Virus record (IMG/VR): IMGVR_UViG_3300032286_000925 | Span: 31,386-95,385 of that record | Length of the DNA: 64,000 bases | Direction: 5' to 3' (one strand) | Origin: a virus | Part shown: piece by piece, positions 1 to 7,276 of the stretch | Position numbering within the stretch: the stretch's first letter is position 1 | How the letters are laid out: every line of letters begins with the position of its first letter | The notes under the pieces: model-generated | Databases searched by the model: none | The model's input: the letters and a program-made list of their open reading frames with translations, nothing else | Told to the model about the DNA's origin: nothing | Position numbers and translations under genes: made by a program

Positions 1-72
1 GTTAGCGGCTTGTGAAATGTCGGACTCTAGCTGCTGAGCTAGATGAGTTGCGTTCGTTAAAAGTTCGTTCAT
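1..72 (-). CDS. Start of an unidentified protein (partial, runs off left edge)
   Basis: Only the first 24 codons are in the window (MNELLTNATHLAQQLESDI, then SQAAN). The ATG at 72 overlaps the TGA of the upstream gene in an ATGA junction, a typical translational coupling, so the start is convincing. By position just downstream of a terminase-small-subunit-like gene it could be the large terminase subunit, but 24 residues are too few to show this. Confidence 0.6.
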   Translation of the reverse strand, partial: MNELLTNATHLAQQLESDISQAAN

Positions 73-1091
73 TCTTTGCCTGGATCTTTCTCTAGCTTCT
101 CATCAACGTCCGTTACAACTTCGGCATCTATTATATCTTTTTCGGCTTCGACTCGAACGCCCATCTCGGCCAGCTTTGCTGCTGCATCTGTTGCGTTGAT
201 GGCAAGTCTGTTCAATCTTTCAGCGATGACGCTGGCGGCAGGACGTACATCGATGTTGACGTTCGTGTCAAGTTCAACACCTCCACGGATCCCGGCCCTG
301 TCCAAAATCTCCGTTGCAGCTTTTAGTTTCACTTGCTCGGATTCTGCTTCGGTCATCATCTCTTCGAGAACGTCGACGGCGTAAGGAGCTGCCTGGGTTA
401 ACTTTGCACGAGCTCGTTCGATGTCATCACCAGGCCGATGCTTCAGACTCCTGAGGTGAATGCGGCACAAGCCGTCATCTTGGATTCGACCACTCGTCCA
501 AAGTTGACAACGGATCCCGTCATCCTTGACGGCTGCGCAGCGGGCCGGCAAAGAAGCTGGCTTCCGCTTCGAACTTTTAACGGGGTCCGTTTGTTCTTTG
601 ATCCAGGCCCTAGTAGCTCCGATGACCCAAGGTGGAACGAGGTAGTCCGTTGCTTCTTCAGCGATGAGATCGTATCCAGTTATATAATCAGAGTTTCGAT
701 TGGTCGGTTCGACCAGGAGTGGCTTCTTCTCTGAGAGAGACATGATTCTCTTCTCGGTTGCCATCTCTGGACTGATAGCCATGATAAGTCCAGTAGGGAT
801 ACCGTTAGACGCATAGACGGGTAACCAGTTTAGTTTTGCTCGACGTAATACAGAACGGTTCTCGTATGTGTCTTCGCAAACACCCTTATCGGTTTCTTCA
901 ATACCAAGAAGTGAAAGGTCTGGACGTATGTCCAACGTAGCGTTGATTTCTATAATAGGTTTCTCTGCTTCAGGCTTTCCAAAAACGTCATCGGTTAATA
1001 TACCTGGGGCACTACTTACGGGCCGCTCTTCTTTTAACGAGCCTCCGTTAGAAGTTACTGAAGGTGAGGAAGAGGGATCTGAGCTAGTCAC
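69..1091 (-). CDS. Terminase small-subunit-like protein
   Basis: 340 residues from a GTG start. The C-terminal third (about residues 228-300: RARAKLTQAAPYAVDVLEEM, then KLKAATEILDRAGIRGGVEL) has the helical layout of actinophage small terminase or terminase-associated proteins, which recognise the packaging site for the large subunit. A Cys/His cluster at about residues 184-215 (C-x7-C, then C-x2-H) looks like a zinc site. The N-terminal half is not recognised. It is coupled by a 4-bp overlap to the next gene leftward, where a large terminase would be expected. The family call rests on the C-terminal pattern only; another virion or packaging accessory protein is possible. Confidence 0.5.
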   Translation of the reverse strand: MTSSDPSSSPSVTSNGGSLKEERPVSSAPGILTDDVFGKPEAEKPIIEINATLDIRPDLSLLGIEETDKGVCEDTYENRSVLRRAKLNWLPVYASNGIPTGLIMAISPEMATEKRIMSLSEKKPLLVEPTNRNSDYITGYDLIAEEATDYLVPPWVIGATRAWIKEQTDPVKSSKRKPASLPARCAAVKDDGIRCQLWTSGRIQDDGLCRIHLRSLKHRPGDDIERARAKLTQAAPYAVDVLEEMMTEAESEQVKLKAATEILDRAGIRGGVELDTNVNIDVRPAASVIAERLNRLAINATDAAAKLAEMGVRVEAEKDIIDAEVVTDVDEKLEKDPGKE

Positions 1092-1315
1092 TTTTAATCA
1101 ACGTCCATTCAAACTTTAGAGGGCCGAGCCGACGAAACTGGGGAGAGACTGTCCGTCGACCCGACCCGTTTCGTTGCATTTATATAATGCAGTTAAGGGC
1201 GTCTCTTCCAGCAAACTTCTTTATAGAAGTCTGATAGTCCTATGTTAAATCATGTACGAAAAAGTTTTTTTGCGAATTCGGTGAGAGACGACAGGTTTTC
1301 TATTTACAAACAAAG
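1092..1315. other. Noncoding GC-rich structured leader
   Basis: No gene is seen. On the minus strand it lies just upstream of the terminase-like gene. It has a short palindrome (ACTTCTTTATAGAAGT, about 1215-1230), a second hairpin around TGCATTTATATAATGCA (about 1176-1192), and a GC-rich block (about 1120-1170) where GAAACGGG can pair with CCCCAGTTTC. The block is much richer in GC than its surroundings. It could be a 5' leader; no clear promoter was found. Confidence 0.35.
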
Positions 1316-1355
1316 AAAAAACCCTGTAAAATCAAGGGATTTGATTTTAGCAGGG
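1316..1355 (-). terminator. Rho-independent terminator
   Basis: The arms 1322-1335 (CCCTGTAAAATCAA) and 1341-1355 (TTGATTTTAGCAGGG) pair with one bulged base. On the minus strand the stem is followed by a run of six T (A-run at 1316-1321). It sits 26 bp after the stop of the minus-strand DNA-binding gene and closes that operon. Confidence 0.85.
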
Positions 1356-1380
1356 TAGTCTCTAAAAGTGCTTTGACTTT

Positions 1381-1830
1381 TTACGGTTTAACTGGTAAAA
1401 ACCAGCCTCGCCTATCTTTCTTTCGGTTGAGTGCAAGTTCTCTTAAGCGAGGTTTTCTGCTCTCAATTCTTTGGTCAATGAGTTTCGGTTGAGCCAAAAC
1501 TTCATCTTTATCCACAAGATAGTGGTGGCTATTTCCAAGAACATAATATCTCTTAATGTAGCCTTTACTCGCATAGTACGAGATTTCTTGTTCGGAAACC
1601 CAAAGCAAGTCTGCGGCTTCCTGACGAGTAATCAGGTTTTTTGGCTGACTATCTATCAGGCCTGCACGACCTTTAGAGGCAAAAATAACTTCATCTAAAT
1701 CAACTAGATAGTTATATTTGTTTCCTTGGGTGTAGTGCTTTTTCACCAAGCCTCTGTTAATCCAATACACAATCATTGCACGACTAACAAAGACGGAGCT
1801 GGCAGCTTGCTTTGGAGTTACGAGAGTCAT
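1381..1830 (-). CDS. Tandem excisionase/MerR-type DNA-binding protein
   Basis: 149 residues made of two copies of the same unit: residues about 3-49 (TPKQAASSVFVSRAMIVYWI, then NRGLVKKHY) and about 66-112 (TRQEAADLLWVSEQEISYYA, then SKGYIKRYY). Each is an excisionase-like winged helix-turn-helix ending in YLVD-x-DEV. The tail is basic (SRKPRLRELALNRKKDRRGW). It probably binds two adjacent half sites and acts as a regulator or directionality factor. The start overlaps the stop of the K-rich gene by 1 bp (TAATG); a terminator follows it. Confidence 0.7.
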   Translation of the reverse strand: MTLVTPKQAASSVFVSRAMIVYWINRGLVKKHYTQGNKYNYLVDLDEVIFASKGRAGLIDSQPKNLITRQEAADLLWVSEQEISYYASKGYIKRYYVLGNSHHYLVDKDEVLAQPKLIDQRIESRKPRLRELALNRKKDRRGWFLPVKP

Positions 1831-2117
1831 TACTTCTTCTTAGGTGCTGACTTTTTTGTTGCAGTTGTCTTTTTTGCTGTTGGCTTCTTTTCTGTCGGCT
1901 CTACTGTCTTAACAACCACTTTTTTAACAGTTACTACGCTTGAAGAACTTGGCTTTTTTGTTCCAGTAGGGTTGACTTTTTTGTTAGGTGCGTGTGGTGA
2001 CTCTTCGATTCGCTCCTTAAAGGACTCGATAATCTTACGGAACTCTTGTTCAGCTACGACATCAATTTCCTGTTTCTTTTTCTTCTTGCTCTTGAATAGG
2101 TTCGTTAACCACTTCAT
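1830..2117 (-). CDS. Lysine-rich basic protein, unknown function
   Basis: 95 residues from the ATG at 2117 (MKWLTNLFKSKKKKKQEIDV), which has a purine-rich AAAGAAGAAAAG upstream; an ATG at 2156 would add 13 basic residues. It is highly charged, with a middle E/K helix and a C-terminal tail of K-T-A-P repeats ending in KKSAPKKK, like histone-type or nucleic-acid-coating tails. It overlaps the upstream zinc-protein gene by 56 bp in another frame, unusually long for this tightly packed operon. Function not recognised; a nucleoid-associated role is a guess. Confidence 0.6.
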   Translation of the reverse strand: MKWLTNLFKSKKKKKQEIDVVAEQEFRKIIESFKERIEESPHAPNKKVNPTGTKKPSSSSVVTVKKVVVKTVEPTEKKPTAKKTTATKKSAPKKK

Positions 2118-2244
2118 TTGTCTTTTCTTCTTTCTCTTGCGTCTTGCAAGTTTCACAGTAGCAGTACCACACTTTGTCGTACCACCTTATTTCTGGTCTA
2201 CATTTGTCATGTGTGCCAGTTACACAGAATCCACAGATTCTCAT
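2062..2244 (-). CDS. Small zinc-binding protein
   Basis: 60 residues. The N-terminal half carries CGFC-x6-C and CYCETC, spaced like a zinc ribbon; the C-terminal half is acidic (EKEEKTNEVVNEPIQEQEEK). It starts with an ATGA overlap on the upstream glycosyltransferase gene, so it is probably translated by coupling. Function not recognised; it is one of five Cys-rich mini proteins in 2-4.5 kb. Confidence 0.7.
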   Translation of the reverse strand: MRICGFCVTGTHDKCRPEIRWYDKVWYCYCETCKTQEKEEKTNEVVNEPIQEQEEKETGN

Positions 2245-2906
2245 GCAGGTCTCATTCTATACACGATTCCTTTGTGATGGGCTACCCTGACACTCGGGTG
2301 TACAAAAACTTTAAATCCACTCTCTCTGGCATTTAGGCACCATGAGTAATCTTCCCCAATATCTATTCCGACTGGGTATTGCTCCCATTTTAAGTTTCTA
2401 ATCTTAAACCACGGTCTAGACATATTTTCAAAAACTCCGGACTTTATGGCAACAAAGCCGAACCCTACTCCAAGCATTTCGGTTGGTCCTTTGGTTGTAA
2501 AGTCTTTATCGTAAACAGGTCTTGGTAGTCCGTTTTTTCCAAAATCAGCGCAGGCTACTTTCCCGGAGAGGTCCACTATATACAAGCCACTTACTATATC
2601 TAGTTCAGATTGATAGAGTTTCCTAAAATCTTCGACAGTCCATTCGATATCTGAATCTATCCAAAATATTTTGTCGTAGGTGTATTGACCTCCGCCAACC
2701 TCCTGATTTGACCAGTCTTCGGTTTCCATATCCAAGGCAACCTGCTCTCTTAGGGTAGGAATAAAAGACGATGCTCGATTAAGAAACTTGTAAGTAAGGT
2801 TTTGTTCGGTTAGCCATTTGATTGTCTCTATCAAACTGGAAACGTAAGCTCCGTGAAGTAATCCACCGGGGGTAGCAATTAAAACATTGTAATGCGGTTT
2901 AGTCAT
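2241..2906 (-). CDS. GT-A-type glycosyltransferase (family 2-like)
   Basis: 221 residues. It opens with NVLIATPGGLLHGAYVSSLI and has the metal-binding DxD-type motif WIDSDIEW at about residues 81-88, followed by a conserved acceptor loop (LGVGFGFVAIKSGVFENM) and GEDYSWC near residue 185. This is the phage family-2 layout also seen in the protein at 35406-36236. It would transfer a nucleotide sugar to DNA, virion protein or host glycan; the acceptor is not visible. Confidence 0.75.
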   Translation of the reverse strand: MTKPHYNVLIATPGGLLHGAYVSSLIETIKWLTEQNLTYKFLNRASSFIPTLREQVALDMETEDWSNQEVGGGQYTYDKIFWIDSDIEWTVEDFRKLYQSELDIVSGLYIVDLSGKVACADFGKNGLPRPVYDKDFTTKGPTEMLGVGFGFVAIKSGVFENMSRPWFKIRNLKWEQYPVGIDIGEDYSWCLNARESGFKVFVHPSVRVAHHKGIVYRMRPA

Positions 2907-3360
2907 TTAACATGCTTTCATAAGTAATAATTTTTTCGCCCTTGCAAAGTTTGCAATCGTCTTTAGTTGCGGTTGTGCAGTTTTTACACCAAATTCCGTC
3001 GGGGTACTCTAAATCAATTTCACCGAAGGCGTAGGTAAACTTGTTTCTAAAAGTTTCATTTAGTTGTCTTTCTATAAACTTGATGTTTTTCATACTCCAA
3101 GTTTTATCTGAATCTGGGACAAACATGGTGACGGTATATCTGGTTAGTGGTCTGCGATCGGTTGTGAAGTTTGTCAAGTCAGAATCTCCTGAAGACCATT
3201 CAACATAAAAATCTGCACTTGGGTAGTTTTCAGCAATAACATCTGAAAGGGCCTCGGTTGCATCACTCCATAGGTCTTTACCTACTGAGATGTTCCATCC
3301 GTTATCTGTCTTTTCGTATCTGTCGCTGTGTAACCCGAATACTAGGGTTGCTTTAATCAT
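2899..3360 (-). CDS. Hypothetical protein with C-terminal zinc motif
   Basis: 153 residues from the ATG at 3360 (upstream AGGTGGAG; a GTG at 3366 is the alternative). It has a mixed alpha/beta body of unknown family and a terminal CKNC-x7-C-x2-C cluster near residue 130, likely one zinc. It overlaps both neighbours by 8 bp, so it belongs to the same translation-coupled operon. Confidence 0.6.
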   Translation of the reverse strand: MIKATLVFGLHSDRYEKTDNGWNISVGKDLWSDATEALSDVIAENYPSADFYVEWSSGDSDLTNFTTDRRPLTRYTVTMFVPDSDKTWSMKNIKFIERQLNETFRNKFTYAFGEIDLEYPDGIWCKNCTTATKDDCKLCKGEKIITYESMLND

Positions 3361-3544
3361 CTCCACCTATCTCAAACCAACCATCTCCACCGCATGTTTT
3401 GCAGATGAAGAAGTCTTGAGAGTCTTTGCATTCGCAGTCATACCCATCACTACATAAGTGGTCTGGGTCGTATGTCAGGTTTTTGGTTTGACCGGCACCT
3501 TCACACTCTTCGCATTGTGCCCATGATTGATCGAACTCTTCCAC
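3353..3544 (-). CDS. DnaJ-type zinc finger mini protein
   Basis: 63 residues from a GTG start with a good site (AGGAGATTATC). It carries CEECEGAGQT and CKTCGGDGWF, the CxxCxGxG repeat of the DnaJ central domain, plus an extra CECK. There is no J domain, so it is a stand-alone zinc finger that may bind a protein partner. Confidence 0.65.
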   Translation of the reverse strand: MEEFDQSWAQCEECEGAGQTKNLTYDPDHLCSDGYDCECKDSQDFFICKTCGGDGWFEIGGDD

Positions 3545-3553
3545 GATAATCTC

Positions 3554-3865
3554 CTAATTTTCATCCATTGGGCCACCACTTAAAGATAGCCACTGATGTA
3601 TCATAGCATTCAAATGTTTCACTGGTAGTGTATTAATTTTATCCCACTGCTTTGGGTCCACTAGACAAGTCTCCATAAGTGCCATCACCGAACTTAGTTT
3701 TTCTTCAACCGGGGCTTTCATAAAAGATGCCATTTTGCTGTGAGGTAACTCTTCCATAGATATAAGCTCGATTGGCCCGAAGGGGGTTTGTATCTTTACT
3801 ATATCAATGGCCTGTAGGCTTTCTTCAATAAACTTTTTGCCTTTGTTTTCTTCGCGCTTTCCCAT
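3554..3865 (-). CDS. Hypothetical protein
   Basis: 103 residues (MGKREENKGKKFIEESLQAI). A predicted beta segment TPFGPIELISMEELP is followed by helices. No family recognised. The ATG shares its A with the TAA of the upstream gene, so expression is coupled to the zinc protein before it. Confidence 0.55.
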   Translation of the reverse strand: MGKREENKGKKFIEESLQAIDIVKIQTPFGPIELISMEELPHSKMASFMKAPVEEKLSSVMALMETCLVDPKQWDKINTLPVKHLNAMIHQWLSLSGGPMDEN

Positions 3866-4089
3866 TAGTTTTCCTCTACATCAAAAATATCTTCGGGGTC
3901 ATTCTCCCAGCATACTCCTTCGCCACCACAGGTGTCAACATCAAGATAACATTCTCCACAGATATCCCCCTGTCCAACACACACTTTGCACTCGATAACG
4001 TAGTCACTTAAGATTGGGTCCCATACTAGTCCTTTGATGTCGCATTCTGGGCACTTGATTAGTCTTTCATATTTTCCAGGCTTAGACAT
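3865..4089 (-). CDS. Zinc-ribbon mini protein
   Basis: 74 residues with nine cysteines in CPEC, CKVCVGQG, CGEC and CGGEGVC pairs, partly DnaJ-like (CxxCxGxG). The tail is acidic (ENDPEDIFDVEEN). Start and stop each overlap a neighbour by 1 bp. Probably binds two zinc ions; role unknown. Confidence 0.6.
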   Translation of the reverse strand: MSKPGKYERLIKCPECDIKGLVWDPILSDYVIECKVCVGQGDICGECYLDVDTCGGEGVCWENDPEDIFDVEEN

Positions 4090-4547
4090 TAAATCTCGTC
4101 TCTACATTTACGACACAAAAGTGCATCGTGTCCTGTTGCCTCTTCGGACTCTGAACCGTATTGGGTTACGGGGACTGGGGATATCTGACCGGGGGTGTTG
4201 CATCTATCACAAACCATTTCGACCATCCACTTAATCCAATGTCCTTTTTCAGTTGAGGCTAGGATACCACGACCAAGAGCATGCAGTGGTCCCGCACCAA
4301 TGGTTTTTCTCAAGAAATCTCTGACATCTTCTGCCTCTAAAACTGCTCTGGAACTTTTACAGAGACAGTCCATTTTCGATGGCTTACAATAGACCATTCC
4401 CGAATATGTTGAGTGTCTAGACATAGGATGTCCACAAGCGCAGATTCGACCGTCTCGATCTAATCTTCTTCCAGCTCCTGCTAGTTGCTCTTCAGCTGCC
4501 TTAGATTCCTCAACACCAAAATCCAAAAACTCGTACGGATTTTCCAT
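4089..4547 (-). CDS. Actinophage zinc-binding protein (CxCGHP type)
   Basis: 152 residues from the ATG at 4547. It has ICACGHPMSRHS near residue 35, a motif frequent in small actinophage proteins, then CKPSKMDCLC, and a second ribbon near the C terminus (VCDRCNTPG, then LCRKC). I prefer ATG 4547 to ATG 4553 because the -10 box TAAGGT ends 6 bp before it, exactly as for the genes starting at 15217 and 18374. It heads the small zinc-protein operon. Confidence 0.65.
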   Translation of the reverse strand: MENPYEFLDFGVEESKAAEEQLAGAGRRLDRDGRICACGHPMSRHSTYSGMVYCKPSKMDCLCKSSRAVLEAEDVRDFLRKTIGAGPLHALGRGILASTEKGHWIKWMVEMVCDRCNTPGQISPVPVTQYGSESEEATGHDALLCRKCRDEI

Positions 4548-4559
4548 ACTCATACCTTA
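4548..4559 (-). promoter_or_regulatory. Leaderless -10 element (TAAGGT-N6-ATG)
   Basis: On the minus strand TAAGGT (4559-4554) is followed by six bases and ATG, so transcription would start at or next to the start codon. Two other promoters (15218-15252 and 18375-18409) share the box and spacing. No good -35 is seen here; the upstream stretch is A-rich. Confidence 0.55.
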
Positions 4560-4602
4560 CCAACTTTCTTTTTTTATTTTAAGGTCATAAACATCTTAGC
4601 AT

Positions 4603-4728
4603 GAATGTCAACCTTTTTTTATGAATGTAAATGAATATTTGAATGTCAACTATATTTTCAGCCCCCCCTAACGCTCACACATACGCGTATAGAAATATTA
4701 GTTGACATTCGTATATTAGTTGACATTC
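4603..4728. repeat. Four copies of GAATGTCAAC in inverted pairs
   Basis: Copies at 4603-4612 and 4641-4650 read GAATGTCAAC; copies at 4701-4710 and 4719-4728 read GTTGACATTC. Three are flanked by AT to extend the match (ATGAATGTCAAC). They lie in a 320-bp gap between divergent genes, and each carries a TTGACA -35-like core. Likely operator sites for a repressor or a multi -35 control region. Confidence 0.6.
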
Positions 4729-4798
4729 ATAAGACATACTATACGATTTTAGGTAAATATTTTTCCTATTTTGTGTTGGTATCTGGAAAGTTCAAATT

Positions 4799-4826
4799 TG
4801 GACATTTTTACCCATTTCTGTATAGT
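4799..4826 (+). promoter_or_regulatory. Promoter for the small membrane protein gene
   Basis: TGGACA (4799-4804), a 16-bp spacer, then TATAGT (4821-4826), giving a start near 4833 and a leader of about 37 bp with an AAGGAG site before the ATG at 4870. Confidence 0.6.
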
Positions 4827-4869
4827 ATGTAACATAACTTCAAAAAATAGTACATTAAGGAGTATCACC

Positions 4870-5076
4870 ATGGCATTTGCTTTTTTTCTTTTTGCCCCAT
4901 TTTACCTGTGGCCAGCGTTCATTTTCTTCGGTCTAAAGTCCAAAACTGGAGCAGCTTTTCCTATTCTTTTACTCCTAATTTTACTCCCGATAGCCTACTT
5001 TTTCGATTGCTACGAGACGATTGGAATATATGTAGGGATACTTTGCCTACTAGCTTTTATCTTTGTTGGGATGTAA
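4870..5076 (+). CDS. Small membrane protein
   Basis: 68 residues from the ATG at 4870, which follows AAGGAGTATCACC. Nearly all hydrophobic: three possible membrane segments (about residues 3-21, 28-43 and 49-67), with FGLKSKTG and CYE as short loops. It stands alone on the plus strand between two minus-strand operons, with its own promoter. It could be a superinfection or lysis-related membrane protein; nothing diagnostic. Confidence 0.65.
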   Translation: MAFAFFLFAPFYLWPAFIFFGLKSKTGAAFPILLLLILLPIAYFFDCYETIGIYVGILCLLAFIFVGM

Positions 5077-5085
5077 CCAAAACAA

Positions 5086-5655
5086 CTAGACCTTATTGAT
5101 TTGTATCAAAATGTCGTCAGACCTGTCCTTAAAACTTCGTAAATCATAGACAACTGCTTCACAACCAGTAATACTGAATATGTCGCTTACAAGAGTCTGA
5201 GCCACCTCAATATCAACTACATCTTCAATGAAATACTTACCACCAACATTTAGATACCCCCACAAGTTACGCAAACCAGCAACCTGCTCCTCATATCTAT
5301 GGGAACCATCGTCAATAATATAATCAAAACTACTGCCACCAAGTACACCATCAATTTGAACAGCATCAGTAGCATCACACAAAAATACCTGAGATTTTAG
5401 CGATTCCCACCCCAATCTTGACAAATCTATATCAAGTCCAACGACCCTAGATTCAGGTAGATACTCATTCCACATATTTATCGAGTGACCCTCGTAAACA
5501 CCCACTTCAAGCAGACTTTTTCCAGTTTCAGCCGGTATCTGCTCACCATATATGTCAATGTAGCTGTGCGCAGTGCCTTTGTCGCCCCTACCATCAGAAA
5601 AACTGTGATTTTCATACACTTCTTGTAAAGATTTCACATTAGCCTTTCGGTCCAT
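5086..5655 (-). CDS. Class I SAM-dependent methyltransferase
   Basis: 189 residues with the SAM-binding motif LLEVGVYEGHSINMW (about residues 45-60), the acidic ribose-binding strand VVGLDIDL, and IIDDGSHRYEEQ near residue 113. This is the TylF/CmcI-like group of sugar and small-molecule O-methyltransferases, in which the DDGSH segment binds a divalent metal. It overlaps the epimerase gene by 22 bp, so methylation of a nucleotide sugar or glycan is likely. Confidence 0.75.
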   Translation of the reverse strand: MDRKANVKSLQEVYENHSFSDGRGDKGTAHSYIDIYGEQIPAETGKSLLEVGVYEGHSINMWNEYLPESRVVGLDIDLSRLGWESLKSQVFLCDATDAVQIDGVLGGSSFDYIIDDGSHRYEEQVAGLRNLWGYLNVGGKYFIEDVVDIEVAQTLVSDIFSITGCEAVVYDLRSFKDRSDDILIQINKV

Positions 5656-6638
5656 GTTTTTGGGGTCAAATTTGATTTAATTTCAACTGGTAAATGATAC
5701 TCAAAGTCCTTCACCCGAGGTCTAACCCAATCAACCAAATCATAAAGTCCTTTTTCTAATGAAACAGTAGTTTTGTAGTCCAAAAGTTCACGACTCTTGT
5801 TGCTAGAACACAAGGCTACATGGACTTCTTGAGGTCTTCCCGGCATGTAGATAGGGTCAAGTTCAAATCCAATAATTGACGCTAACAACTCAGCTAAATG
5901 TTTAATAGTTATTGGAGATTCATCAGGTCCGATGTTTATAACCTGACCCACAGCCTCTGGCAGATAACTAGCCCTATAGATTGGCTCAACTACATCTTCA
6001 ATAAAACTAAAACAACGTTGCTGAGAACCGTCACCATAAATAATTGGCTGTTTACCCTGCAACATACGATTAGTCATAATGCTCGCAACATTCCTAAACG
6101 GATCATCAAACTTCTGTCTAGCCCCAACAATGTTATGAGGAACAAGAATCACCAAATCAACACTATGAACATCAGCAAGATTCTTCAATACCCGCTCAGC
6201 AGCTAGTTTACTTATCCCATATGGGTCTTGAGGCTTACAAACTAAAGACTCATCAAATAGGTTGCCACCATTATCCCCATACCTAGCCATACTTGACATA
6301 TAAATAAACTTAGGAACGTTTGCTTGAATACTTGCAGTCATAGCATTCACACTAATCTGCATAGTATTACGAACAACTAATGCTGGACTAAAGACACTCA
6401 AACCTTCATACGCTGTACACGCAGCATGGATAACCAAATCTGCACCAACAAAAACAGGGGTAATGCTGTCTAAGTCATCTAAATCAAGATTATAAAACTC
6501 CACACCCTCAGGAATATTGTCTAAACTACCTCCAATAAGGTTATCTATGCCACGCACCTTCCAACCCTCAGACATGTACTTATCAGCAAGATGAGACCCA
6601 AGGAACCCAGCTACACCAGTAATAACAACTATCTTCAT
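5634..6638 (-). CDS. NAD-dependent nucleotide-sugar epimerase/dehydratase (SDR)
   Basis: 334 residues from the ATG at 6638. It has the Rossmann motif TGVAGFLGSH (about residues 7-16), MSSMARYG with the catalytic Ser region, and YGISKLAAE (Tyr-x3-Lys) near residue 146. Extended SDR family, like UDP-glucose 4-epimerase. It would supply an activated sugar to the neighbouring glycosyltransferases. A GTG at 6644 is the alternative start. Confidence 0.8.
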   Translation of the reverse strand: MKIVVITGVAGFLGSHLADKYMSEGWKVRGIDNLIGGSLDNIPEGVEFYNLDLDDLDSITPVFVGADLVIHAACTAYEGLSVFSPALVVRNTMQISVNAMTASIQANVPKFIYMSSMARYGDNGGNLFDESLVCKPQDPYGISKLAAERVLKNLADVHSVDLVILVPHNIVGARQKFDDPFRNVASIMTNRMLQGKQPIIYGDGSQQRCFSFIEDVVEPIYRASYLPEAVGQVINIGPDESPITIKHLAELLASIIGFELDPIYMPGRPQEVHVALCSSNKSRELLDYKTTVSLEKGLYDLVDWVRPRVKDFEYHLPVEIKSNLTPKTWTERLM

Positions 6639-6651
6639 AAACACATCATCC

Positions 6652-7275
6652 TTAAAAATTCTCTCCTAGGACTTCTAAAATCCCATGATAGTTTGTTTCC
6701 CCATCTGGAAGATAGGCACACATAGAAGTGTAAATATACCCATCTGAGTCATACCTCTTGTCTTTCCAGAATCCATACTCTTTCCACACATCCCTGTGAG
6801 CAACCACTTGTAACGCATCTGTTTTGTGGAATACAGGTCTATGACCACTAACGACCGCCCCAATGACATGATGAATAATTGAAAAGAGAAAAATGTTTTT
6901 AGTTGTTTTATCTATTTCATCGTTTAAATACTCTAAAGCGTTTTTATAAAGTAAGTTATCAATATTAAACTGAATGTAATACTCTCCAAGATTATTTTCA
7001 TATGCGTATTTCATAGCTAAATCTCTGGAAGAATGCCCCCAATCATTCATTCTTTTTTCAGTATTGATTAAGATTGGCTCTATACCCAGAGCTTTAAAAT
7101 CAATACCTTCTTCTTCATATGTTTTTTCTTTTGGTCCGTCGTGGCAAATAACAATATTAAAATCTCTGAATGTCTGATTTGCAATGGACTGTAGTCCGGT
7201 TTGAATAGACGGAGTTTTACCAGTTCTAGGAACATGATGCTCATAATCAACTGCAACAATACAAAACTTTTTCAT
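6652..7275 (-). CDS. Glycosyltransferase, GT-A fold
   Basis: 207 residues from the ATG at 7275 (MKKFCIVAVDYEHH). It has SIQTGLQSIANQTFRDFNIV (family-2 type N-terminal fold), CHDGP near residue 46, and FNIDN near residue 108 in place of DxD. A late RHVW-like region (VVAHRDVWKEYGFWKDK) fits the acceptor side. Part of the sugar operon at 5-8.1 kb. Confidence 0.65.
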   Translation of the reverse strand: MKKFCIVAVDYEHHVPRTGKTPSIQTGLQSIANQTFRDFNIVICHDGPKEKTYEEEGIDFKALGIEPILINTEKRMNDWGHSSRDLAMKYAYENNLGEYYIQFNIDNLLYKNALEYLNDEIDKTTKNIFLFSIIHHVIGAVVSGHRPVFHKTDALQVVAHRDVWKEYGFWKDKRYDSDGYIYTSMCAYLPDGETNYHGILEVLGENF

Positions 7276-7276
7276 G

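Noticed and set aside
438-734. Plus-strand open frame inside the terminase-like gene
   Set aside because: Antisense to a convincing coding region, no ribosome-binding site, no family pattern.
1726-2277. Plus-strand hydrophobic open frame of 183 codons
   Set aside because: It is the complement of the Lys-rich gene (AAG read backwards gives CTT), so the hydrophobic look is an artefact.
4771-4869. Longer start for the small membrane protein
   Set aside because: This extension overlaps the promoter at 4799-4826, and ATG 4870 has the AAGGAG site.
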